Source of the DNA: Microvirga sp.
Lineage (GTDB): Bacteria > Pseudomonadota > Alphaproteobacteria > Rhizobiales > Beijerinckiaceae
Reading direction: 5' to 3'
Length of the DNA: 60,341 nt
Assembly (NCBI GenBank): GCA_022241475.1
Contig: JAKOMT010000001.1
Location: 1 to 60,341, forward strand
Positions 8,258 to 19,170 of this stretch are shown here, piece by piece. Both the position numbers and the translations under genes were made by a program. Below the pieces are notes generated by a model. The model was not told the origin of the DNA. It saw only the letters and a list, made by a program, of their open reading frames with translations, and searched no databases. Every line of letters begins with the position of its first letter. The first letter of the stretch is position 1.

Positions 8258-8956
8258 TCAAGCCCCGGCGTCGCGAAGGTTCGCGATCGCCTCCTCGTCG
8301 ATTTCGTCATGCGCCACGATCCACGTCTCGCGCAATGCATCGGCCAGCCATTCCCGATAGGCCGGCAGCGACAGGATCGCGTCCATGTAGGCGCGCGCCG
8401 CGCCGTCGACCGGCCAGCCGTAGGTGTCGAGCCGCGTGACGACGGGGGCGTACATCGCGTCCGCCGCCGTAAAGTCCGCTCCGAACAGGAACGGGCCGCC
8501 CGCGCCGAAGCGGGCGCGCGCGTCCGTCCAGATCGCCACGACGCGCGCGACGTCGGCCGCTACGCTCTCGCCCCGGTCGCGATGCGCGTAGCGCTTGCCG
8601 AGATTCATCGGCAGCGCCTTGCGCAGAGCCCCGAAGCCCGCGTGCATTTCGCACGAGATCGCCCGGGCGAGCGCCCGCGCCGCCGGATCGCGCGGCCAGA
8701 TCGACAGATCCGGCCGACGCTCGGCCAGCGTCTCCATGATCGCGAGCGATTCCCAGACCGAGACGTCGCCGTCGACGATCGCAGGAACCTTGCCGGACGG
8801 CGAATGGCGCAGGATGCGCTCGCGGGTGTCGGGCAGGCCGAGCGGGATCACGATCTCATCGAAGGCGATCCCGTGATGGCGCATCAGGAGCCACGGCCGG
8901 AGGGACCAGGACGAGTAGCATTTGTTGGCGATGACGAGCTTTATCGTATCGGTCAT
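8258..8956 (-). CDS. Glutathione S-transferase family protein
   Basis: A 232-aa cytosolic GST. The N-terminal thioredoxin-like domain (residues 1-85) has the CYSSWSLRPWLL motif with candidate catalytic Cys/Ser and the GKVPAIVDGD plus ES glutathione-binding turn, followed by the all-helical C-terminal domain (about 95-225). The ATG at 8956 overlaps the stop of the upstream dehydratase gene (ATGA), so translation is probably coupled. The substrate is unknown. Its place between ilvB and ilvN is unusual and suggests either hitch-hiking or a role in handling a reactive intermediate; the sequence cannot decide. Confidence 0.88.
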   Translation of the reverse strand: MTDTIKLVIANKCYSSWSLRPWLLMRHHGIAFDEIVIPLGLPDTRERILRHSPSGKVPAIVDGDVSVWESLAIMETLAERRPDLSIWPRDPAARALARAISCEMHAGFGALRKALPMNLGKRYAHRDRGESVAADVARVVAIWTDARARFGAGGPFLFGADFTAADAMYAPVVTRLDTYGWPVDGAARAYMDAILSLPAYREWLADALRETWIVAHDEIDEEAIANLRDAGA

Positions 8957-9918
8957 GCGGCCTCCGCGAGAACCCAGCTCCGGAAGAGGGCCAGATCGAT
9001 GTTGCCGCCGCACAGGATGACCCCGACCTTGAGGCCGCGAAGGCGGTCGCGCTCCTGCAGCGCGGCGGCGAGCGGGGCCGCCCCGGCCCCTTCGGCGAGA
9101 TTGTGCGTGTCCGTCCAATAGGCGCGAATGGCCTCGGCCACCTCCGCATCGGTGACGCGCACGACACGGTCGAGGCCGCCGCGCAGTATCGCCAGCGCGT
9201 CCTCGTCCGGCACGCGCGTCGCCATGCCGTCGGCCAACGTCGCGGCGGATTCAGTTATCACCAGCCGGCCCGCTTCAAGCGACTGGGCATAGGCGTCCGC
9301 CTGCGTCGACTGGACGCCCACGATCGCCGTGCGCAATCCGAGCGCGTTTCGCGCCGCTATGCAGCCGCACGCGCCAGATCCCTGGCCGATCGGGACGTAG
9401 ATGACGTCGAGATCCGGCACGGATGTGAGGAGTTCGACGGCGTAAGTGGCGACGCCCGCGACGAGATCGCGATGGAACGACGGCACCATAACGAGCCCCC
9501 GCTCCTGCGCGAGCCGGCTCGCTTCTTCGCGGGCCGCCTGAAAATCTTCGCCATGTTCGATGACCGTCGCTCCGAGGCTGCGCATGGCGGCGTTCTTCTC
9601 GATGCTATTGCCCTCTGGAACGAGGATCGTCACCGGGACTCCGTGACGCCTTCCGGCGAACGCGAGGCTCTGCCCGTGATTGCCGCGCGTTGCGGAGATC
9701 AGGCCGGGCGGGGAGGGTCGCTCGCGCGTAAGGCGATCCAGATAGACCAGCCCGCCCCGCACCTTGAACGCTCCCGTCGGCGCATGGTTCTCGTGCTTGA
9801 CGACGACCTGGGCGCCCAGCCGCTCGGCCAGCAGTGGCCATGCGATCTGGGGCGTCTCCGGCATCGCCGCGCGCACGACGGTGCGAGCGGCTTCGAGTTC
9901 GGCGAGGGAGGGCGTCAC
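8953..9918 (-). CDS. Threonine/serine dehydratase-like PLP enzyme
   Basis: A 321-aa fold-type II PLP enzyme. The lysine motif PTGAFKVRGG (residues about 47-56) should carry the Schiff base, RGNHGQS (about 78-84) is the substrate loop, and GQGSGACG (about 180-187) takes the phosphate-binding glycine-loop position. It lacks the C-terminal ACT regulatory domain of biosynthetic IlvA, so it resembles catabolic threonine or hydroxy-amino-acid ammonia-lyases. It sits 29 nt after ilvB and could supply 2-oxobutanoate to acetolactate synthase. The start is GTG at 9918, set by homology; the same frame stays open far upstream inside ilvB but is meaningless there. Confidence 0.85.
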   Translation of the reverse strand: MTPSLAELEAARTVVRAAMPETPQIAWPLLAERLGAQVVVKHENHAPTGAFKVRGGLVYLDRLTRERPSPPGLISATRGNHGQSLAFAGRRHGVPVTILVPEGNSIEKNAAMRSLGATVIEHGEDFQAAREEASRLAQERGLVMVPSFHRDLVAGVATYAVELLTSVPDLDVIYVPIGQGSGACGCIAARNALGLRTAIVGVQSTQADAYAQSLEAGRLVITESAATLADGMATRVPDEDALAILRGGLDRVVRVTDAEVAEAIRAYWTDTHNLAEGAGAAPLAAALQERDRLRGLKVGVILCGGNIDLALFRSWVLAEAA

Positions 9919-9947
9919 GGCGCAGTCCTCAAGCAAACGATCACAGC

Positions 9948-11735
<1,788 letters not shown>

Positions 11736-11805
11736 GGCTGGCTTCCTTCGCTCGTGGCTTGGGACCATTCCGGTCCGCCCTGTTCGTGCTTCGTCGTGTT
11801 TGGCC

Positions 11806-11831
11806 AATAAAAAAGGCCCCCTGGGGGGCCT
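11806..11831 (-). terminator. Attenuator-type terminator in the ilvB leader
   Basis: On the minus strand a G+C stem (AGGCCCC with GGGGCCT, 11814-11831) is followed at once by TTTTTTATT (11806-11814). It is a near-ideal intrinsic terminator placed about 70 nt before the ilvB start and just after a short leader peptide, so it should end transcription before the operon unless opened. Confidence 0.85.
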
Positions 11832-11851
11832 GCGCGCCATCGCCGGATCGT

Positions 11852-11866
11852 GCGGGCTAGGCCCGC
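11852..11866 (-). promoter_or_regulatory. Pause/alternative hairpin across the leader-peptide stop
   Basis: GCGGGC and GCCCGC form a 6-bp stem with a 3-nt loop around the leader's stop codon. Its GGGCCT (plus-strand 11859-11864) can instead pair with AGGCCC of the terminator 5' arm (11826-11831), giving a candidate antiterminator. CGCCATCG and CGATGGCG flank it as an 8-bp outer stem. Confidence 0.55.
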
Positions 11867-11907
11867 TCCGTCGATGGCGTTCGAATTACGAGAATAAGCT
11901 TACGCAT
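11857..11907 (-). CDS. ilvB leader peptide (16 aa), transcription attenuation
   Basis: ATG at 11907 opens a 16-codon frame, MRKLILVIRTPSTERA, ending in TAG. Five of its first eight residues are Leu, Ile or Val in a row (LILVI), the amino acids made with the operon's products. It lies just downstream of a sigma-70-like promoter and just upstream of a U-tailed terminator. By analogy with ilv and leu leaders, ribosome stalling at these codons when charged Leu/Ile/Val tRNA is short would favour an antiterminator. No strong Shine-Dalgarno is seen (AAGAGAA is weak). Confidence 0.75.
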   Translation of the reverse strand: MRKLILVIRTPSTERA

Positions 11908-11941
11908 GGGTCGCGGTTCTCTTCACGAAAGTTGCGCGGAA

Positions 11942-11968
11942 AGTATCGCAGCCGCCAAAGCCGGTCAA
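11942..11968 (-). promoter_or_regulatory. Candidate sigma-70 promoter of the ilv operon
   Basis: On the minus strand, TTGACC (11963-11968) is followed by GATACT (11942-11947) at 15-nt spacing, or TACTTT at 17 nt. A start near 11935 would give a leader mRNA beginning about 28 nt before the leader peptide. Confidence 0.45.
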
Positions 11969-12089
11969 GCGATGAAATGACGCGTCGGCGGCCCCTCGCG
12001 CGACGCTCTACCCAAAGCCGCGCCATGTTGCTAAGCAGCCGAGGAACAGCCTCGACTTCCACGATCCGCCAATCCGGAGCGACAACGCC

Positions 12090-12932
<843 letters not shown>

Positions 12933-12959
12933 ACCGGGAAGCGCCAATTCAGGAGCACG

Positions 12960-14123
12960 ATGATGTCCTCGCCCTCAGCCCTCGGGCTCGCGCAGGCGCT
13001 GATCCGCGCCCCCTCCGTCACGCCCGAGGACAACGGCGCGCAGGACGTCGTCGCCGACGCGCTGAAGGGCGCGGGCTTCGCCGTGAGCCGGCCCGTGTTT
13101 TCGGAGGACGGCACGCCCGACGTCCAGAACCTCTACGCGCGCTATGGCACGAAAAGCCCCTGCCTGCTCTTCGCCGGCCACACCGACGTCGTGCCGCCGG
13201 GCGACGAGGGCTCGTGGCGGCGCCCTCCTTTCGCGGCCGAGGTCGTCGGAGACGAGCTCTACGGGCGCGGCGCGGTCGACATGAAGGGCGCGATCGCCGC
13301 AAAGATCGCCGCGGTGCTCGCTTTCATCCGCGCCCGGCCGGATTTCAACGGCTCCATCGCCTTTCTGATCACCGGCGACGAGGAGGGCCCGGCGATCAAC
13401 GGCACGATCAAGCTCCTCGAATGGGCGCGGGCGCGCGGCGAGCATTTCGACCATTGCCTGCTCGGCGAGCCGACGAACCCCGAGCGACTGGGCGACATGA
13501 TCAAGATCGGCCGGCGCGGTTCGCTGACCGGTCGGCTCACGGTCGACGGCGTGCAGGGCCATGTGGGCTACCCTCACCTCGCCCGCAATCCGATCGACGG
13601 CATGGTGCGGCTTCTCGCGGCGCTCAAGGCCGCGCCACTGGACGAAGGCACGGAGCATTTCGACGCCTCGAACCTCGAGATCACCAGCGTCGACGTCGGA
13701 AATCCGGCGACGAACGTCATCCCGGCCAAGGCGCGCGCCGTTTTCAACATCCGCTTCAACGACCGCTGGACGCCACAGACGCTCGCCGACGAGATCCGCG
13801 CCCGTCTCGCTTCGACCGCGGGGGAGGACGTCGAGTTCGGCCTCGCCTTCGATCCGACGAATTCACTCTCCTTCCTGACCCCGCCGGACGCGTTCGTCGA
13901 GCTCGTGCGCGACGCCGTCGAGGCCGAGACGGGCCTGCGTCCCGCGCTTTCGACGACCGGCGGCACATCCGACGCCCGCTTCATCCGCAACGCCTGCCCC
14001 GTGGTCGAGTTCGGCCTCGTCGGCCAGACGATGCACAAGGTCGACGAGCGCGTGGCGATCGCCGACCTCGATCGGCTGGCGGCGATATACGGCCGCGTGA
14101 TCGAGCGCTATTTCGCGGCCTGA
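12960..14123 (+). CDS. dapE: Succinyl-diaminopimelate desuccinylase
   Basis: A 387-aa M20 metallopeptidase-fold enzyme that removes succinate from N-succinyl-LL-diaminopimelate. Metal ligands are in [12 protein letters not shown] (His near residue 72), GRGAVDMKG (Asp near 103), the TGDEEGPA Glu pair (near 138) and a late His in GQTMHKVDE (near 358). The dimerisation lid occupies about 180-295. A good AGGAG site precedes the ATG. Immediate neighbour dapD supplies the upstream enzyme. Confidence 0.96.
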   Translation: MMSSPSALGLAQALIRAPSVTPEDNGAQDVVADALKGAGFAVSRPVFSEDGTPDVQNLYARYGTKSPCLLFAGHTDVVPPGDEGSWRRPPFAAEVVGDELYGRGAVDMKGAIAAKIAAVLAFIRARPDFNGSIAFLITGDEEGPAINGTIKLLEWARARGEHFDHCLLGEPTNPERLGDMIKIGRRGSLTGRLTVDGVQGHVGYPHLARNPIDGMVRLLAALKAAPLDEGTEHFDASNLEITSVDVGNPATNVIPAKARAVFNIRFNDRWTPQTLADEIRARLASTAGEDVEFGLAFDPTNSLSFLTPPDAFVELVRDAVEAETGLRPALSTTGGTSDARFIRNACPVVEFGLVGQTMHKVDERVAIADLDRLAAIYGRVIERYFAA

Positions 14124-14180
14124 GCGGCGGTGCGCCGCTCCGATGTCCGGTCGCCGCGCCGGTTGCGGCGTTCGGGCGTG

Positions 14181-15228
14181 TCACGATACCGTCCAAAGCT
14201 GGAACAGCAGGCCCGACGTGAAGGCGCCCGCCAGTGACAGCCCGATATAGAGCGCGAAGACCTGCGGCCGCGCCAGCGCCCAGACCGCCATCGCCGCAGG
14301 GACGGACGTGACGCCGCCTGCGATCAGGAACGCCATCCCCGCACCCGGCGCCATGCCCTGCCCGATCAGCCCGCCTACCAGAGGCAAGGCGGCGTAACCG
14401 TTCAGGTATGCGGGGACGCCGACCAGCGTGGCTGTCAGGATCGGCGCCAGCCCCTCCCCGCCCAGCGCCGCAGTGACCGCCTCGGCGGGAATCCATGCGA
14501 GCATGAGGCTTTCGAGAAGGAAGGCGAGGGTCAGCCAACTGGCGAGGAATAGCGTCGTCTTCCAGGCCGCTCCCGCGAATTTCCCCCGGCGCTCGGCGTC
14601 GCGCCAGAATTTCCAGTCGACGGGCTTGGGCGCCCGCACCTTCGCGCCTCCGCACCCACCGTTTCCGATCCCCTCGCGCAGCGGGTCGGAAAGAGCGCCG
14701 CCGCGCGAGAAGGTGGACGACGCTTCCGCCTAATAAGCCTATTCCCACAGCCGCGAGCGTCTTGGCCACGGCGAATTCGAGCCCCAACACGCCGGTCGTG
14801 AGCACGAACATCGACGGGTCCATGAGCGGCGAGGCCAGCCAGAAGGCCATGACGGCCGACAACGGCACGCCCATCGCCAGCAGAGCCGCGATCAGAGGGA
14901 TCACCCCGCAGGAACAGAACGGTGAAACACCGCCGGCCAACGCCGCAAGTCCGATCATCAGCAGCGGAGCGCCGGTGAAAGCCCGGGCGATAAGGTTGTC
15001 CGCGCCGGTGGCCCCGGCCCAGGCGGCGACGGCGATCGACAGGATCAGAAAAGGCGCCGTCCTGAGAAGCGCGCCGCCTGCGAACAGCGCGCTCTCGGAC
15101 GCCTGAGCGGGATCGAATAAGCCCAGGACTCCGAGCAGCAACACCGACGCCAGCCAGACCCGCTGTTCGCGCCACAGATGATGCAGCGCCGTCAGCGTCC
15201 CAAGCCGAGAAAGGATCATTTCTGACAT
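14181..15228 (-). pseudogene. ArsP/YraQ-type permease (PF03773) split by a one-base frameshift
   Basis: The 5' part (from ATG 15228) encodes several membrane helices and the family motif SPFCSCGVIPL, then shifts frame. The 3' part continues in the next frame and gives four more helices ending at 14181. Dropping one base at about 14696-14708 (minus strand CTCGCGCGGCGG) restores a 348-aa permease with a Cys/Gly-rich linker (GNGGCGGAK) between the halves, as in the family. These permeases export methylarsenicals or other metal species. The extra base may be a real mutation or a sequencing error. It is controlled by the ArsR gene just upstream. Confidence 0.75.
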
Positions 15229-15254
15229 AACTAAATCTCCAGATTTGTAGTTAT
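15228..15254. promoter_or_regulatory. ArsR operator-like palindrome at the permease start
   Basis: Nearly palindromic AT-rich sequence: TAACTAAATCT and AGATTTGTAGTTA around CC, with one extra base in one arm. It lies between the ArsR gene and the permease and touches the permease ATG. It stands out in a GC-rich window and resembles the site at 15600-15627. Confidence 0.6.
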
Positions 15255-15270
15255 ATATGTCCCAAAAAAA

Positions 15271-15591
15271 TCAGTTCGCCGCGGTTTCTGTTGTCTGCAA
15301 CTGGATCCCTGCGCAGCATTCCGACGTCAGGAAATTGAGGACGCGGCGCATCCGGGGATAATCCACGCGATTGAACACTTCACGCCCCTGCTTTTCCTGC
15401 ATCACCAGTTCCGCATCGACGAGCGCGGACAGATGATGGGCAAGCGTCGAAGGCGCCATTTGCAAATGCTCGCCGATATCGCCGACCCGCAGCCCCTCGT
15501 CCCCCGCCCTGACCAATAGGCGGAAGATCGACAGGCGGGCGTCATGACCAAGCGCGGCCAGGGCGCGGGCGTTGGGGCTCGTCGTGCTCAT
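15271..15591 (-). CDS. ArsR-family metalloregulator
   Basis: A 106-aa winged-helix repressor. The HTH core (residues about 8-85) contains LGHDARLSIFRLL and an APSTLAHHLSAL recognition helix. The C terminus carries a vicinal Cys pair (SECCAG, residues about 91-94), the sort of thiol site used for As(III)/Sb(III) in some ArsR groups. It does not have the CVCDL motif of the enteric type. It sits 42 nt upstream of the permease, with operator-like sites on both sides, so it most likely represses itself and the permease until metalloid binds. Confidence 0.88.
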   Translation of the reverse strand: MSTTSPNARALAALGHDARLSIFRLLVRAGDEGLRVGDIGEHLQMAPSTLAHHLSALVDAELVMQEKQGREVFNRVDYPRMRRVLNFLTSECCAGIQLQTTETAAN

Positions 15592-15599
15592 GCGGAGAA

Positions 15600-15627
15600 T
15601 ATAACTACATTTCTAGTATTGTAAATA
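15600..15627. promoter_or_regulatory. Second ArsR operator-like site
   Basis: ATAACTACATTTCTAG and the following TATTGTAAATAT form an imperfect palindrome just before the arsR ATG. Its left half matches the reverse complement of the site at 15228-15254 at most positions (ATAACTACA.-TCT-G). Confidence 0.5.
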
Positions 15628-15746
15628 TCTTCTAGCGCTGACGTCGAATTTCTGCAGGGGCGCAAAACACGATCGGGATTTGACCTCCGCCGATCGCCCT
15701 TGCATCGGTCGGCGCAGCCGCCTAACTACTCGTAATGTGAACAATC

Positions 15747-15829
15747 TCCTTGGGGTGCCCGATCGGGCTGAGAGGCGCTTTCGCGTCAACCCATCGAACC
15801 TGATCCGGGTCATGCCGGCGGAGGGATGA
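15747..15829 (+). promoter_or_regulatory. TPP riboswitch (THI element)
   Basis: The conserved parts are all present: GGGGTGCCC, GGGCTGAGAGG (the pyrimidine-sensing J3-2 region), ACCC, GAACCTGATCCGGGT and GCCGGCGGAGGGA. The final GGAGGGA is also the ribosome site of thiM, 4-8 nt before its ATG, which suggests translational control: TPP binding sequesters the Shine-Dalgarno. No separate terminator hairpin is seen. Confidence 0.93.
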
Positions 15830-15832
15830 GAG

Positions 15833-16618
15833 ATGAATGACGTCCAAGGCCGGACTTTCGCGAATCCGCACATTGACGCCTGCATCGCACTGACGCGCCG
15901 CGTGACCGAGCGCGCGCCGCGCGTCCACGCCATCACCAACTTCGCGGCGCAGGTCTTCACGGCGAACCTTCTGCTCGCGGCTGGCGCCGTGCCGTCCCTC
16001 ACCTACGCTGAGGAGGAGGTCGAGGCCTTCACGACCCGCGCCGACGCGCTGCTCGTCAATCTCGGCACGCTCGACCGCGACAGGCGTCAGGGAATAGCCC
16101 GCGCTATCCCGGCGGCGAAAGCGGCGGGACGTCCCTTCGTGCTCGATCCTGTCTTCGTCGACCGCTCCCCTCCCCGGCTTGCGGCCGCGCGCGACCGCCT
16201 CGCCGACGGGCCGGCGATCCTGCGCTGCAACGCGGCCGAATTCGCCGCGCTCGCCGATGCGCCAGCCTCCGAGGAAGCCGTGATGGCGCAAGCCCGGGCA
16301 TGGGGCTGCGTCGTCGCGTTGACCGGCCCGGTCGATCTCGTCACGGATGGCGCCCGCCTCGCGCGCATCGAGAACGGACATCCGCTGATGGCTCGCGTCA
16401 CCGCCATGGGCTGCGCCGGAACGGCGCTGATCGCGGCGTGCGCGGCGCTGACGGACGATCCCTTCGAGGCGGCGTTCGCGGCGCTTCTGCGGCTCGGCGT
16501 CGCCGGCGAGATCGCGGGCGGCCTCGCGCAGGGACCGGGATCCTTCCAACCGGCCTTCCTCGACGCGGTCTACGCGGCCGACGAAGGCGCAATCCGCTCG
16601 CTCGCGAGGATTTCATGA
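15833..16618 (+). CDS. thiM: Hydroxyethylthiazole kinase
   Basis: A 261-aa ribokinase-fold enzyme that phosphorylates 4-methyl-5-hydroxyethylthiazole for thiamine salvage. Visible features are the VHAITNFAAQ substrate region (near residue 30), the PFVLDPVF strand (near 100) and the TAMGCAGTALIAA anion-hole and catalytic Cys region (near 190). Its start lies directly against the TPP riboswitch. The stop overlaps the thiE ATG by 4 nt. With thiE and thiD it makes a salvage operon rather than a full de novo pathway. Confidence 0.93.
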   Translation: MNDVQGRTFANPHIDACIALTRRVTERAPRVHAITNFAAQVFTANLLLAAGAVPSLTYAEEEVEAFTTRADALLVNLGTLDRDRRQGIARAIPAAKAAGRPFVLDPVFVDRSPPRLAAARDRLADGPAILRCNAAEFAALADAPASEEAVMAQARAWGCVVALTGPVDLVTDGARLARIENGHPLMARVTAMGCAGTALIAACAALTDDPFEAAFAALLRLGVAGEIAGGLAQGPGSFQPAFLDAVYAADEGAIRSLARIS

Positions 16619-17277
16619 ACCGCGTCGACATCCGCCTCTACGCCATCCTCGGCCCCGGCGACACGCGCGGCCGCGATCTCGCTGAATGCGCGGCGGCCGC
16701 CGTCGCGGGCGGGGCGACCGTGATCCAGTATCGCGACAAGCAATCGGAGGGGCGCGAACTCGTCGCAAACGCGCGCGCCATCAGGCGCGCCATCGCGGGG
16801 TCTGGCGCGTCGCTCTTGATCAACGACCGGATCGACGTTGCGCTCGCGGCGGAGGTCGACGGCGTCCATCTCGGCCAGGGCGACATTGCGCCGGAGGACG
16901 CGCGCCGCCTTCTCGGCCCCGGCGCGATCATCGGCCTCACGCTCAAGACGCCCGAGCATGCGCGCGCGCTCGAGAGTTCGCCCGTCGACTACACCTGCAT
17001 CGGCGGCGTCTTCGCAACATTGAGCAAGAACAATCCCGATCCGCCGGTCGGGCTCGACGGGCTGGCGCGGATCCAGGCGATCGCCCGAACGGCGCTCCCG
17101 GATGCGCCCGTCGGCGCCATCGCCGGCATCGGATTGCGCGAGATCCCGGCCGTCATCGGCGCGGGCGCCGACGGCGTCGCGGTGATCTCGGCGATCTTCG
17201 GGCGGGACGACATCGAACAAGCCGCGCGCCTCTTGCGCGACGCCATCGACCGCGCGCTCGCCGCGCGCGGCGCCTGA
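16615..17277 (+). CDS. thiE: Thiamine-phosphate synthase
   Basis: A 220-aa TIM-barrel enzyme that joins HMP-PP and thiazole phosphate. It shows the QYRDKQ phosphate-binding strand (near residue 40), INDRIDVAL (near 70), DGVHLGQGD (near 85) and the C-terminal GIG and GADGVAVISAIF phosphate loop (near 190). The start ATG at 16615 sits inside the thiM stop (ATGA), implying coupled translation. Followed by thiD 15 nt later. Confidence 0.94.
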   Translation: MNRVDIRLYAILGPGDTRGRDLAECAAAAVAGGATVIQYRDKQSEGRELVANARAIRRAIAGSGASLLINDRIDVALAAEVDGVHLGQGDIAPEDARRLLGPGAIIGLTLKTPEHARALESSPVDYTCIGGVFATLSKNNPDPPVGLDGLARIQAIARTALPDAPVGAIAGIGLREIPAVIGAGADGVAVISAIFGRDDIEQAARLLRDAIDRALAARGA

Positions 17278-17292
17278 CGGAGACGGGATGAC

Positions 17293-18096
17293 ATGACGGC
17301 CATCGCAGTCACGATCGCAGGCTCGGATTCCGGCGGCGGCGCCGGCATTCAGGCCGACCTCAAGACCTTCTCGGCGCTCGGCGTCTACGGCGCGAGCGTG
17401 ATCACGGCGCTCACCGCGCAGAACACGCAGGGCGTCCAGGCGATCCACGACGTTCCCCCCGAATTCACGGGCAGGCAGATCGACAGCGTGTTCTCGGACC
17501 TCGACGTCGACGCCGTGAAGATCGGCATGTTGTCACAGGTTCCCGTGATCGAGGCGGTCGCTGCAGGACTTGCGCGCCATCACGCCTTCAAAATCGTGCT
17601 CGACCCGGTGATGATCGCCGCCTCCGGCGACCGGCTGCTGGCGAACGACGCCGTGGCGGCCTTGCGCGAACTCCTCATCCCGGGCGCGCTCCTCGTGACG
17701 CCGAACCTGCCCGAAGCCGCAGCGATCCTCGACGAACCGATGGCGCGCGACGAGCAGACGATGCTCACGCAGGGACTGCGCATTCTCGCGATGGGCCCGC
17801 GCGCCGTGCTGATGAAGGGCGGCCACGGAGACGGACCGGAAAGCGTCGATCTCCTGATCGACGCGGACGGCGTCCATCGCCTCGCGAGTCCGCGCATCGC
17901 GACGAAAAACACCCACGGAACGGGCTGCACGCTCTCGTCGGCGATCACGGCGGGGCTCGCCCTCGGGCTTCCGCTGCGAGACGCGGTCGAGGCCGGAAAG
18001 GCCTATGTCAGCGCGGCGATAGCGGCTTCAGACGCTCTGCGGATCGGCCACGGCGCCGGTCCGGTTCATCACTTTCACGCATGGTGGCCGAAATGA
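17293..18096 (+). CDS. thiD: HMP/HMP-phosphate kinase
   Basis: A 267-aa ribokinase-fold kinase that phosphorylates hydroxymethylpyrimidine twice. Features are the IAGSDSGGGAGIQADLKTF start (residues 6-24), VLDPVMIAASG (near 100) and the NTHGTGCTLSSAI catalytic motif (near 210). It completes the thiM-thiE-thiD set. Its stop codon overlaps the ATG of the following TRAP receptor, which extends the riboswitch-controlled operon by one gene. Confidence 0.95.
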   Translation: MTAIAVTIAGSDSGGGAGIQADLKTFSALGVYGASVITALTAQNTQGVQAIHDVPPEFTGRQIDSVFSDLDVDAVKIGMLSQVPVIEAVAAGLARHHAFKIVLDPVMIAASGDRLLANDAVAALRELLIPGALLVTPNLPEAAAILDEPMARDEQTMLTQGLRILAMGPRAVLMKGGHGDGPESVDLLIDADGVHRLASPRIATKNTHGTGCTLSSAITAGLALGLPLRDAVEAGKAYVSAAIAASDALRIGHGAGPVHHFHAWWPK

Positions 18097-19160
18097 TCTC
18101 ACGTCGTCTTCTCCTCGGGGGCGCCGCGGCGTCGGGCCTTGCCGCTCCAGCCCTCGCCCAGACCCGCGAGACGCTGAATTTTCGGCTCGTGACATCGTGG
18201 CCGCGCGGGCGCGCCGGTCCCGGCGTCTCCGCCCAGCGCATCGCCGACCGAATCAACGCCATGGCGAACGGGCGGCTGCGCGTCGAATTGTTCGCCGCCG
18301 GCGAGATCGTGGCGCCGCTCGGGATCCTCGACGCCATATCGAACGGAACGGTCGAGATGGGGCACACCGCCTCGCTCTACTGGCAGGGCAAGGACCCGGC
18401 GGCGGGCTTTTTCACCACGGCCCCCTTCGGCCTCGGCCCGATCGAACATCAGGCCTGGATCGAGTTGCGCGACGGTCAGGCGCTCTGGGACGAGCTTTAC
18501 GCCCCCTATGGCGTGCGCGCCTTCATGGCCGGCAATACCGGGCCCTCGATGGGCGGCTGGTTCCGACGCAAGATCGAGAGCGTCGAGGACCTGCGGGGCT
18601 TGCGCATCCGCGTGCAGGGCATCGGCGCGGAGGTTTTCCAGCGGCTGGGCGCGACGCCGATGAGCATCCCGGCCGGCGATCTCGTGACCTCCCTCGACCG
18701 GGGCACGATCGACGCGGTGGAGTTTCTCGCGCCCTCGACCGATTACGAGACGGGCCTGCACCAGCACGCCGCCCATTACTACGCGCCCGGATTCAACAAG
18801 CCCAACGGAGCGAGCGAATTGTTGATCTCGGAAAACGCCTGGTCGCTGCTGACCGACGATCTCAAGACGATCGTGCGCGAATCGGCCCGCGCCGAGCACA
18901 CGATGGGCCTCGCGGACGCCCTCGCGCAAAACGCCGTGGCGCTCGACGCGATCATGCGCACGGGCCGGGTGTCGCTCGAAGCGTTCCCGGCTGACGTCAT
19001 GCGCGCCGCGCAGGAGGCGTCGAACGCGCTGATGGACGAGACGGCGGCGAGCTCGGAGCTGGCGGGCCGCATCGTCGCGTCGTACCGCGAGGCGACGGCG
19101 GCCTTCCGCCACTGGTCGGCCCTGTCGTCCGATATGGCGCGTTCGTTGCTGAGGGCTTAA
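18093..19160 (+). CDS. TRAP transporter solute receptor (DctP/TakP-like), Tat signal, coupled to thiD
   Basis: A 355-aa periplasmic binding protein of the DctP family. The N terminus has a twin-arginine signal (ISRRLLLGG) and Ala-rich run ending at ALAQ. The core includes the FFTTAPFGL hinge and the GTIDAVEF strand, and it is clearly paralogous to the TakP-like protein at 20752. Its ATG overlaps the thiD stop (ATGA), so it is probably made with the thiamine salvage genes. There are no DctQ or DctM genes nearby, so it must use membrane subunits encoded elsewhere. The ligand is unknown; a thiamine precursor is possible by context, a 2-oxo acid by family. Confidence 0.83.
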   Translation: MISRRLLLGGAAASGLAAPALAQTRETLNFRLVTSWPRGRAGPGVSAQRIADRINAMANGRLRVELFAAGEIVAPLGILDAISNGTVEMGHTASLYWQGKDPAAGFFTTAPFGLGPIEHQAWIELRDGQALWDELYAPYGVRAFMAGNTGPSMGGWFRRKIESVEDLRGLRIRVQGIGAEVFQRLGATPMSIPAGDLVTSLDRGTIDAVEFLAPSTDYETGLHQHAAHYYAPGFNKPNGASELLISENAWSLLTDDLKTIVRESARAEHTMGLADALAQNAVALDAIMRTGRVSLEAFPADVMRAAQEASNALMDETAASSELAGRIVASYREATAAFRHWSALSSDMARSLLRA

Positions 19161-19170
19161 AGTCGGGCCC

